From Streptomyces sp. NBC_00683 (GTDB lineage: Bacteria > Actinomycetota > Actinomycetes > Streptomycetales > Streptomycetaceae): a stretch of 64,000 nt of DNA. The notes under the pieces are model-generated. The model saw only the letters and a program-made list of their open reading frames with translations. It had not been told where the DNA came from and did no database searches. Location of the stretch: contig NZ_CP109013.1 of assembly GCF_036226745.1 (NCBI RefSeq), positions 6,386,001 to 6,450,000 of the forward strand, in the 5' to 3' direction. A program made the translations under genes and the position numbers. How positions within the stretch are numbered: position 1 is the stretch's first letter; each line of letters begins with the position of its first letter. Shown here piece by piece: positions 12,534 through 21,019 of the stretch.

Positions 12534-14219
12534 ATGACCCGCTCCGAACGCCAGGACCGACCGACCCGCAGCCGCCCGATAAGGGGGCGCGGCACGGACC
12601 GGGCACAGGTGAACGCCAGAGGCTCCGCCAAGGCGCCGGCCCGCCGCCGTCCCGCGCCGTCGCAGGGTGGCGAATTCGCCCTGCCGGAAACCCTGACCCC
12701 CGCGCTGCCCGCCGTCGAGGCGTTCGCAGAGCTCGACATGCCCGCCGCGCTGCAGAAGACCCTCACCGCGCAGGGTGTGACCGAACCCTTCCCCATCCAG
12801 GGCGCCACCCTGCCGAACTCGCTGGCCGGCCGGGACATCCTCGGCCGTGGCCGCACCGGCTCCGGCAAGACCCTGGCCTTCGGCCTGGCCATGCTCGCGC
12901 GCACCGCCGGACGCCGCTCCGAGCCGCACGCCCCGCTGGCGCTCGTCCTCGTACCCACCCGTGAACTCGCGCAGCAGGTGACCGACGCCCTCACGCCGTA
13001 CGCGACGTCCGTGAACCTGCGGATGGCGACCGTGGTCGGCGGCATGTCGATCAGCAAGCAGTCCGGCACGCTGCGCCGTGGCGCCGAGGTGCTCGTCGCC
13101 ACGCCGGGACGGCTCAAGGACCTCATCGAACGCGGCGACTGCCGGCTCGACCAGGTCGCCATCACCGTCCTCGACGAGGCCGACCAGATGGCCGACATGG
13201 GCTTCATGCCGCAGGTCGTCGCCCTGCTCAAGCAGGTCGAGCCGGACGGGCAGCGCATGCTGTTCTCCGCGACCCTGGACAAGAACATCGACCGGCTGGT
13301 CAAGATGTTCCTCACCGACCCCGTCGTGCACTCGGTCGACCCGTCCGCGGGCGCCGTCACCACCATGGAGCACCACGTGCTGCACGTGGCGGACGAGACC
13401 GACAAGAAGGCCGTCGCCACGAAGATCGCCGCCCGCGAGGGCCGGGTGATCATGTTCGTGGACACCAAGCGCGCCGCGGACCGCTTCGCCAAGCGGCTGC
13501 TCGCCAGTGGCGTACGGGCTGCCGCACTGCACGGCGGCCGGTCCCAGCCGCAGCGCAACCGGACGCTGGACCAGTTCAAGACCGGCGAGGTCACCGCGCT
13601 CGTCGCGACGAACGTCGCCGCCCGCGGCATCCACGTCGACGACCTGGACCTGGTCGTCAACGTGGACCCGCCGACCGACCACAAGGACTACCTCCACCGC
13701 GGCGGGCGCACGGCGCGCGCCGGGGAGTCCGGCAGCGTCGTCACGCTGGTGCTGCCCGAGGAGAAGCGGGACATGACCCGGCTGATGGCGGACGCGGGTA
13801 TCGCACCGCGTACCACCCGGATCAAGTCCAGCGACGAGGAGCTCAGCCGGATCACCGGTGCGCGTGAGCCGTCCGGCATCGCGATCGTCATCGCCGTGCC
13901 GGAGCCGACGCCGCCCAAGCCGCGTACGCGCGGCACGGGTTCGGGTGCGGCTGCCGGCGGGTCCTTCCGCTCGGGCAGCCGGGGCCGGGGCCGTCGCGGC
14001 GGTGCGGGCGCGGGTGCCGGCGCCGGTGCGGGTGCCGGCTCGGCCGCGGGTGGCTCGGCGCGCGGTGCCGGTTCGGGCGGCTCGGCCCGCGGTGCGGGTT
14101 CGGGCGGCTCGGCCCGCGGTGCGGGTTCGGGTGGCTCGGGCCGTGGTGCCGGGGCCGGGCGGACCGGGAGCGCCGGCGGGCGCAGCGGTGCGCCTTCGCG
14201 GGGACGTCGGGCCGCTTAG
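12534..14219 (+). CDS. DEAD-box ATP-dependent RNA helicase with glycine/arginine-rich tail
   Basis: A 561-residue RNA helicase, probably for cold-related RNA unwinding or ribosome assembly. Motifs in order: Q-motif region EPFPIQ, motif I GRTGSGKT, PTRELA, VATPGR, motif II DEAD (LDEADQMADMGF), motif III SAT, then the second RecA domain with IMFVDTKR, ARGIHVDDL and HRGGRTARAG. The tail (about residues 465-561) is low-complexity Gly/Ala/Ser/Arg, encoded partly by 27-bp tandem repeats. The start MTRSERQ at 12534 has AGGAGGG 10 bases upstream; the longer frame back to 12408 overlaps the preceding terminator region and is rejected. It lies just after a cold-shock gene. Confidence 0.95.
   Translation: MTRSERQDRPTRSRPIRGRGTDRAQVNARGSAKAPARRRPAPSQGGEFALPETLTPALPAVEAFAELDMPAALQKTLTAQGVTEPFPIQGATLPNSLAGRDILGRGRTGSGKTLAFGLAMLARTAGRRSEPHAPLALVLVPTRELAQQVTDALTPYATSVNLRMATVVGGMSISKQSGTLRRGAEVLVATPGRLKDLIERGDCRLDQVAITVLDEADQMADMGFMPQVVALLKQVEPDGQRMLFSATLDKNIDRLVKMFLTDPVVHSVDPSAGAVTTMEHHVLHVADETDKKAVATKIAAREGRVIMFVDTKRAADRFAKRLLASGVRAAALHGGRSQPQRNRTLDQFKTGEVTALVATNVAARGIHVDDLDLVVNVDPPTDHKDYLHRGGRTARAGESGSVVTLVLPEEKRDMTRLMADAGIAPRTTRIKSSDEELSRITGAREPSGIAIVIAVPEPTPPKPRTRGTGSGAAAGGSFRSGSRGRGRRGGAGAGAGAGAGAGSAAGGSARGAGSGGSARGAGSGGSARGAGSGGSGRGAGAGRTGSAGGRSGAPSRGRRAA
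14052..14132 (+). repeat. Three 27-bp tandem repeats in the helicase tail
   Basis: Units at 14052-14078, 14079-14105 and 14106-14132 differ by only a few bases, and a degenerate fourth copy follows. Each encodes GGSARGAGS-like residues, extending the RNA-binding-type tail. Copy number may vary between strains by slippage. Confidence 0.85.
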
Positions 14220-14229
14220 CAGTCCTAGC

Positions 14230-14272
14230 AGGCCGTCGCGGTGACCAGGGTTCCTGGTCACCGCGACGGCCT
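14230..14272. terminator. Bidirectional terminator
   Basis: A near-perfect 20-bp hairpin (14230-14249 and 14253-14272, 3-nt loop) between the convergent helicase and ankyrin-repeat genes. Confidence 0.9.
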
Positions 14273-14331
14273 GTCGTCATTCTCAGGGCGGCCTCGACGT
14301 GTGCCGCCCGGCATGATCCGAACGACAGGCG

Positions 14332-15813
14332 CTACGTGCCTGGGACGTCCTCCATGGCGGCCGCGGCCGTCGTGCCCGCATAGCTGTCCGCCGGTTCTTC
14401 GGCCAGGAGGCGTGCCAGGGCCTCGGCCGCGCGTGGGTCACCGCGTCGTGCCAGGCCTCGCGCCGCCTCCGCCACCGTGTCGGGATCCGCGTCGTCCAGG
14501 CGCACTGCCAGGGCTTCCCGGATCTCCGCAGTGTCGTCGTCCGCTGCGGCCAGCGCCGTCGTCGCCCAGTCGCGGACCCCCTCGTCGGTGTCCCCGCTCA
14601 GGGTGATCAGTGCCGCGACGGCTTCCGGCCGGTCCGTCGCCGCCGGGCCGAACAGCGCCAGCGTCACCGCGCGCCGCACCGACCGGTCCGGATGCTCCGC
14701 GTGGCGCAGGATCTCCGGCAGGGCGGCCGGATCCTCATGGTGGCCGAGGCCCAGCACCGCGGACTGGATCAGCTCCGCGTCCACGGCCTCCCGCGCCAGT
14801 TCCCGCAGCAGTGGCACCGACCGTGCGGCGAACGGCTTGGCCCCGGTACGGAATCCGAGCTGCGCCAGCACATCCGCGCCGAAGGCCTGGCGCAGCGGAT
14901 CTCCGCTCGCCGTCCACGCGGCCGCCGCCTGGAACGTCTCCTCGTCGCCGCGCAGCCACAGCGCTTCGACCGACTCGTGCCAGTCGTCCAGCTCCGGGTC
15001 CGCACCCCGCAGCGCACGGGCCGCCAGCTCCTCGAACGGAGCCCGCAGACCCAGCTCGTTCTCCAGGAGCGTCGCGATCGCGCCGTGTCCCGTCTGCCGG
15101 TCCTGGGACGCGAAGGGCTCGCCGTCCCGCCGGAGTTCGACCGTGACCGTCACTCCGCCGTCCACCGGGGTGCGGCGCACCACCGTCGTGAAGCCGCCGT
15201 CGATGCCGCCGCTGCCGGCGCCGTCGCCGTACAGCGCGGACAGGGCGTCGCGCAGTTCCCGCTCGATGTCCAGCCGCAGGCAGCGCCTGGCCTCCTCCAG
15301 CGCCCGGGCCAGGTCGGCAGCCCCGTGCCGGAGCAGGGTGCGGACCGTGTGCACCGATCCCCGCCGGGCCGCGAGTACCAGCGGGGACTCACCCTCCGGG
15401 CCGGGCAGGCCGGGATCCGCACCGTGGGAGAGCAGGGTCTCCGCGATCCGTGCGTGTCCCAGGCCGACCGCCCACCGCAGTGCGGTGAAGCCGAACTCCT
15501 CGCGCAGATCCGGTTCCGCGCCGGCCGCGAGGAGCGCCTCGACGACCTCTCCGTGGCCGCCGCACGCCGCGCCGCACAGCGGCAGGTCGCCCGCTTCCGG
15601 GCCGCTCGCCCGGTTGGGATCCGCCCCTGCGGCGAGCAGCAGCCGCACCGCGCCCGGCAGGTCCTCCACCGACGCCAGGTACAGCGCCGTGGTCCCGTCC
15701 GTGTCGCTCGACTCGGCGGACGCACCTGCCCGGAGCGCTCGTACGACGGCGTTCTCACCGTCGTACAACGCCTCGAAGAGGTTGCCCGCGTCCCCGGCCG
15801 GATCTTTCGTCAT
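14332..15813 (-). CDS. Ankyrin-repeat protein with HEAT-like C-terminal repeats
   Basis: A 493-residue protein, apparently cytoplasmic (no signal or membrane segments). The N-terminal ~170 residues hold about five ankyrin repeats (TALYLASVEDLPGAVRLLLAAGADPN, with similar units ending in AAGAEPD and SHGADPG). A middle region with a few beta segments (VTVTVELRRDGEPFASQD) follows, and the C-terminal ~200 residues look like HEAT/PBS repeats (AVLGLGHHEDPAALPEILRHAE, RSVRRAVTLALFG, ARRGDPRAAEALARLLAEE). Both repeat types serve in protein binding, so a scaffold role is likely; no enzyme motif is seen. It is a single-gene unit. Confidence 0.8.
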   Translation of the reverse strand: MTKDPAGDAGNLFEALYDGENAVVRALRAGASAESSDTDGTTALYLASVEDLPGAVRLLLAAGADPNRASGPEAGDLPLCGAACGGHGEVVEALLAAGAEPDLREEFGFTALRWAVGLGHARIAETLLSHGADPGLPGPEGESPLVLAARRGSVHTVRTLLRHGAADLARALEEARRCLRLDIERELRDALSALYGDGAGSGGIDGGFTTVVRRTPVDGGVTVTVELRRDGEPFASQDRQTGHGAIATLLENELGLRAPFEELAARALRGADPELDDWHESVEALWLRGDEETFQAAAAWTASGDPLRQAFGADVLAQLGFRTGAKPFAARSVPLLRELAREAVDAELIQSAVLGLGHHEDPAALPEILRHAEHPDRSVRRAVTLALFGPAATDRPEAVAALITLSGDTDEGVRDWATTALAAADDDTAEIREALAVRLDDADPDTVAEAARGLARRGDPRAAEALARLLAEEPADSYAGTTAAAAMEDVPGT

Positions 15814-15845
15814 ACTTCGACCCTACGGCGCATCCGGGACGAACC

Positions 15846-16757
15846 TCAGGTGTCGCACTCCAGGACCGTGCGGCACAGCCCGCACCTGGCCCGTACCCGG
15901 CCGCGGACCGGGACCCGGATGCGCTGGTTGCAGGTCGGGCAGGCGAAGGCGACCCGCAAGCCCGCGTCACCGTGCTCGAAGGTGTAGGGAACGTCCGGGC
16001 CGGGCCCGGTGCCGGGGTTGTCCCGGGCGCCACGGCGGTCCTTGGCGTAGCGGCGGCGGCCCGCCCATCCCGCGGCCGTCAGCGGTGGCCGGTCGAGGTC
16101 CCGCAGGGCCTGGGCCCTGCCCTTGGTGTAAGCCGCGTACGCCTGCGGGCTGGTGAACCACACGGAGGGGTCCTCGCCGAAGACGAGCGCACGCTTGGCG
16201 AGCACGTACCCGAACTCCTCCGGTGTGAGGTAGCCGAGCTTCTGGCTCGATGTGGCGTCCTCCCGGAAGGCGTCCAGCAGGAGCCAGCCCGCGCCGAGGT
16301 AGGCCGTCACCGTGTCGGTGAGGATCTCGTTGTCGCGGGTGCCGGGGAACTCGAGGCCCAGGCGGTGCAGCAGGACATGCGTGATCTCGTGTGCGAGCGC
16401 TGCCCCGATGTCCCTGCGGTGCGTCCTGAACCGGTCGTTGAGCTCGATGAAGTACTCCGGGCCCGCGGCGAGTTCGACGCTCGCGGCATGCTCCATCTCC
16501 CGGAAGCCGACGATCATCCGTGCCTGGGGCAGATGCAGGTGCTCCACGAGGGCGTGCGCCACGCGCTGGGAGCCGAGGTGCAGATCGTCCGCGTCGGCGA
16601 ACGCGGCGTCGGCGGGGACGAGGCTCGTGGCGTAGCTGTGTACGCCGTCGTAGGAGATCCGCCGGTAGAGCGCGGTGATCGCGGACCGGACGGTGTCCAG
16701 ATGCGGAAACCCGTGGACGACCGGACTGCCACTGCTGCCGTTACTGCCGTCTCTCAC
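15846..16757 (-). CDS. Zinc metalloprotease-like protein (HEITH motif) with C-terminal zinc ribbon
   Basis: A 303-residue probable metalloprotease. AALAHEITHVLLHRLG carries the HExxH zinc site, and a downstream EILTDTVTAYLG could supply the third ligand and the rest of the active site. The C-terminus has a four-cysteine ribbon (CPTC...CGLC). There is no signal peptide, so it is probably cytoplasmic. The GTG at 16757 is chosen because GGGGGT lies about 7 bases upstream and no ATG fits; the open frame continues further upstream without a ribosome site. The substrate is unknown. It is divergent from the trypsin gene across 255 bp. Confidence 0.65.
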   Translation of the reverse strand: MRDGSNGSSGSPVVHGFPHLDTVRSAITALYRRISYDGVHSYATSLVPADAAFADADDLHLGSQRVAHALVEHLHLPQARMIVGFREMEHAASVELAAGPEYFIELNDRFRTHRRDIGAALAHEITHVLLHRLGLEFPGTRDNEILTDTVTAYLGAGWLLLDAFREDATSSQKLGYLTPEEFGYVLAKRALVFGEDPSVWFTSPQAYAAYTKGRAQALRDLDRPPLTAAGWAGRRRYAKDRRGARDNPGTGPGPDVPYTFEHGDAGLRVAFACPTCNQRIRVPVRGRVRARCGLCRTVLECDT

Positions 16758-16874
16758 GTCCGAACCCCCATCAATGACGCTCAACGGACCTTCACTGTAG
16801 GCCGAGCCGCGGGGGAGGGACCCGCGGGCAGCCTGATGATCTTGGCTGGAAAGTCCGCCTTGTGGGAGCGGTGA

Positions 16875-17789
<915 letters not shown>

Positions 17790-17796
17790 CCCGCAG

Positions 17797-19599
17797 TCAC
17801 CGCTGACCGTCCCCGGGGGTGCCCGTCCTGACGGGTGCCCCCGGGCCCAGCTCCACGAACGGCTCCCCGGCGTCCTCCAGCTCCAGCACCCACACCTCGT
17901 TGGCGCCCTCGCGGAGCACCGGCCCCGGAACGTACAGCGTCCGCTGCGGCCCCGCCGACCAGTAGCGCCCCAGGCAGAAGCCGTTCACCCACACGAACCC
18001 CCGTGTCCAGCCCGGCAGTTCGAGCCCCGCATGACCGGTCTCCGCAGCGCCCGTCACCTCGAAGAACCCCCGGAACAGACCCGTCCGCCCGGCCTCCCCG
18101 ACACTCCCGAACCGCAGCCCGGCCACCGCACCCGCATCGTCGAACGCGTCCAGCCGCAGCGCCCGGGCCCGCACCCCGTGCAGATACTGCCGCTCGTGGA
18201 CCACCCCGACCGTGATGCCCTTCTGCTCACCCAGCCGCGGACCGTAGTTCACCCGGCCCAACGACTCCACCCACAGCTCGACCTCCGCGGGCCCCGCGAC
18301 CGGCTCGACCAGGACAGGGTGCTCCTCGGTGAGCACACCCGCCCGCACCCCGTCCACGTACACCACCGCCCGGTCCCGCAGACCCACCGCACCCAGCGGA
18401 TACGGCTGCCGCGGCCCCGGCACGCCGACCCGGTAACGCACCAGGCCCCGGTCCACACCGAGATCCTCGAACGTCGGCGGAACACCCGACTCGGCCGTCT
18501 CCGGATCGCCCAGCCCCTCCAGCACCCCGGCCAGCGCAACCCCCTGCGTCAGCTCGACCCGCACCGGGGAAAGCCCCACCGGCTCCGGCGGCAACTCCGC
18601 AAGAGGACCGACCGCATACTCGGCCAGCACCTCCCGCAACAGCCGGAACTTCTCCGTGGGCCGCCCGTACTCATCGACCGGAGCGTCGTAGTCGTACGAC
18701 GTCACCGTCGGCAAGAACTCCTGGTCCTGCAACGGACCACCACGATTGGCACCCGCCCAGCCCGCGAAATTCGTACCGCCGTGCGCCATGTAGATATTGA
18801 CCGAAGCACCGCACTGAAGGATCTCGCGCAACGCATCCGCGGTCTCCGCCGGATCCCGCACGACAGGCCCGGCACCCCAGTGATCGAACCAGCCGCACCA
18901 GAACTCCATGCACATCAGCGGCCCCCGCCGCCGGTGCCGGCGCATCACCTCGAACGCCCCACGCGCCCCCGAACCGAAATTCCCCGTAGCCAGCAGACCC
19001 GGCACCGAACCACCCGTCAGCATGTGGTCCTCGGGCCCGTCGGAAGTGAACAGCGGCACCGTCACCCCGCACCGGCGCAGCAACCCCGCCAGCTCCTCCA
19101 GATGCACCCGGTCCGAACCGTAACTCCCGTACTCGTTCTCCGCCTGCACCATGATCACCGGACCGCCGCGGTTGACCTGGCGCCGCACCACCTGTGGAAG
19201 CAGCTCCCCGAACCAGCGCTCCACCACCGCCGTGTACTGCGCATCCCGGGTCCGCACCCGCCGGCCGAACCGCCCCGTCACCCAGACCGGCAGCCCACCG
19301 TTCTCCCACTCGGCACAGATGTACGGCCCCGGACGCACGATCGCCATCAGCCCCGCCCGGTCCACCGCGTCCAGGAACCGGCCCAGCGCCCCCACATCAC
19401 GGAACTCGCCGGGACGCGGCTCATGGAGATTCCACGGCACATACGTCTCGACACAGTTGAGGCCCATCGCCCGCAGCATCGACAGCCGGTGATCCCACTG
19501 CGCCTCATGCACCCGGAAATAGTGCAACGCCCCCGACAACAGCCGCACCGGCTCCCCGTCCAGCCGGAAATGGTCGTCCCCCACGGTGAAATCAATCAT
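17797..19599 (-). CDS. Glycoside hydrolase family 35 beta-galactosidase
   Basis: A 600-residue GH35 enzyme that releases terminal galactose from oligosaccharides. The (beta/alpha)8 domain opens with LLSGALHYFRVHEAQW. The acid/base glutamate is in AENEYGSYG (about residue 152) and the nucleophile glutamate in CMEFWCGWFDHWG (about 230). Jelly-roll-like beta domains fill the C-terminal half (WVNGFCLGRYW, YVPGPVLREGANEVWVLE). No signal peptide is seen at MIDFTVGD, so it is likely cytoplasmic and acts on imported sugars. AGGAGCG precedes the start by about 12 bases; the longer open frame to 19671 has no better site. The divergent AraC-type gene next to it is the probable regulator. Confidence 0.93.
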   Translation of the reverse strand: MIDFTVGDDHFRLDGEPVRLLSGALHYFRVHEAQWDHRLSMLRAMGLNCVETYVPWNLHEPRPGEFRDVGALGRFLDAVDRAGLMAIVRPGPYICAEWENGGLPVWVTGRFGRRVRTRDAQYTAVVERWFGELLPQVVRRQVNRGGPVIMVQAENEYGSYGSDRVHLEELAGLLRRCGVTVPLFTSDGPEDHMLTGGSVPGLLATGNFGSGARGAFEVMRRHRRRGPLMCMEFWCGWFDHWGAGPVVRDPAETADALREILQCGASVNIYMAHGGTNFAGWAGANRGGPLQDQEFLPTVTSYDYDAPVDEYGRPTEKFRLLREVLAEYAVGPLAELPPEPVGLSPVRVELTQGVALAGVLEGLGDPETAESGVPPTFEDLGVDRGLVRYRVGVPGPRQPYPLGAVGLRDRAVVYVDGVRAGVLTEEHPVLVEPVAGPAEVELWVESLGRVNYGPRLGEQKGITVGVVHERQYLHGVRARALRLDAFDDAGAVAGLRFGSVGEAGRTGLFRGFFEVTGAAETGHAGLELPGWTRGFVWVNGFCLGRYWSAGPQRTLYVPGPVLREGANEVWVLELEDAGEPFVELGPGAPVRTGTPGDGQR

Positions 19600-19725
19600 G
19601 GTGCTCGTACGCTCCTGTATACGGATCCTCGCCGGCCACCAGCTTCGGCCTCTGGCGCCCGGCCGGTCCATGGAGAAAGATCACTGCTGTTTGGACACAA
19701 CACCCGACAGGGAGGTGGAGAGCCG

Positions 19726-20604
19726 ATGTACCACACCTGGATGCGCTTCTTCACACCCAGCGCACTGCACCACCGCCTGGGACTGGCCTGCCTCGGCGTC
19801 GGCCTGCAGCACGGCGCCCTGCCCACCGTCGGCCCCCGCACCCTCGACCACCACGTCGCCGTCGTCATCACCTCGGGCAGCGGCTGGTACAGCGGAACGG
19901 ACGGCCGACGCCAGACCGTCAAAGCACCCAGCCTCATCTGGCTCACCCCCGGCACCCCGCACCACTACGGCGCCGACCCCACCGGCTGGGACGAAAGCTT
20001 CGTCGACTTCACCGGTCCCGCCACCACCACCTACACCGAACTCGGCTACATCGAAGCGGACCGCCCCCTCGTCCCGCTCTCCGACACCGCAGGACCACGC
20101 GCCGCCATCGGCCGCATCGTCCGCGCCGCACGCCGCGGCAACCCCCTGCTCGAAGTCGAGACGGGCGCCGCCGTCCACGAACTCCTCGTAGCCCTGCGCC
20201 GAGCCCGCGCAGACATAGGCCCCGACGGCTCCCCGGTACTCCAGGCCCTGGCACGCGACGCCTTCCAGCCGCTCTCCGTCGCCGAACACGCCGCCCGGCA
20301 CGGCATGACACCCGCCGAACTGCGCACCGCGGTACGACGCGGAGCAGGATGCAGCCCCAAGGACTACCTGCTGACCATCCGGCTCGGCCGCGCCAAGGAA
20401 CTCCTCGCCGCCACCGACCTCCCCGTCGCCGCAGTCGCCCGCCGCGTCGGATACGACGACCCCGCCTACTTCTCCCGCCTCTTCGCCCGCCGCGTCGGCA
20501 CAGCCCCCGTCCGCTTCCGCGAACAACAGGGCCGCAGCGTCCCCGGCGGCTGGAGCGACCGGATCCCCGACCCGGACCACCCACCCACGATCACCGCCCA
20601 GTAG
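19726..20604 (+). CDS. AraC-family transcriptional regulator
   Basis: A 292-residue regulator. The N-terminal ~130 residues form a cupin-like sugar-sensing domain (LDHHVAVVITSGSGWY, SLIWLTPGTPHHYG). The C-terminal ~100 residues form the double helix-turn-helix of the AraC family (LSVAEHAARHGMTPAELR, then LPVAAVARRVGYDDPAYFSR with FARRVGTAPVRFR). GGAGGTGGAG lies just before the ATG at 19726; the much longer open frame back to 17728 runs antisense through the beta-galactosidase and is a shadow. It is divergent from the GH35 gene across 126 bp, which suggests control of that gene by galactosides. Confidence 0.92.
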   Translation: MYHTWMRFFTPSALHHRLGLACLGVGLQHGALPTVGPRTLDHHVAVVITSGSGWYSGTDGRRQTVKAPSLIWLTPGTPHHYGADPTGWDESFVDFTGPATTTYTELGYIEADRPLVPLSDTAGPRAAIGRIVRAARRGNPLLEVETGAAVHELLVALRRARADIGPDGSPVLQALARDAFQPLSVAEHAARHGMTPAELRTAVRRGAGCSPKDYLLTIRLGRAKELLAATDLPVAAVARRVGYDDPAYFSRLFARRVGTAPVRFREQQGRSVPGGWSDRIPDPDHPPTITAQ

Positions 20605-20611
20605 GTGCGTC

Positions 20612-20617
20612 TAAGCT
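20612..20617 (+). promoter_or_regulatory. Leaderless-type -10 element of the chorismate mutase gene
   Basis: TAAGCT lies 8 bases before the ATG at 20626 and begins 8 bases after the AraC stop codon. The spacing suggests transcription starting at or next to the start codon. No Shine-Dalgarno sequence is present. Confidence 0.45.
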
Positions 20618-20625
20618 CGTTGCCC

Positions 20626-20961
20626 ATGACCACGAGCGACATCGACGAGTCCGTACGCGCCGAACTGAACCGGCTGCGCGAAAGCATCGACAACATCGAC
20701 GCCGCAGTCGTCCACATGCTCGCCGAACGGTTCAAAGCCACCCAGCAGGTCGGCCACCTCAAGGCCGAACACCACCTGCCGCCCGCCGACCCCGCCCGCG
20801 AAGCCCGCCAGATCGCCCGGCTGCGGCAACTCGCCGAGAGCGCCAAACTCGACCCCGCGTTCGCCGAGAAACTCCTGAACTTCATCGTGGCCGAAGTCAT
20901 CCGGCACCACGAACGCATCGCGGAGGAATCAGCCGGGGACACCCCCGCCACCGGCCTCTGA
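20626..20961 (+). CDS. Chorismate mutase (AroQ type)
   Basis: A 111-residue all-helical chorismate mutase that converts chorismate to prephenate for phenylalanine and tyrosine synthesis. Features: ELNRLRESIDNIDAAVVHMLAERF, the Arg/Asp pattern of the first AroQ helix, then VGHLKAEH with the conserved lysine, and a last helix EKLLNFIVAEVIRHHERI. It has no signal peptide, so it is the cytoplasmic form. The start MTTSDIDES is preceded by a leaderless-type -10, not a ribosome site; the frame could extend 7 codons upstream but overlaps the promoter. It follows the AraC gene by 21 bp. Confidence 0.93.
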   Translation: MTTSDIDESVRAELNRLRESIDNIDAAVVHMLAERFKATQQVGHLKAEHHLPPADPAREARQIARLRQLAESAKLDPAFAEKLLNFIVAEVIRHHERIAEESAGDTPATGL

Positions 20962-21019
20962 CACCCCGCCGTCAGCCCTGCGAGAACCCCACTGCACGCC
21001 CCACCGGCCGTACGGCAGC

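Noticed and set aside
14052-14160. Repeats that might look like a CRISPR array
   Set aside because: The 27-bp units are tandem without spacers, in frame, and encode a protein tail.
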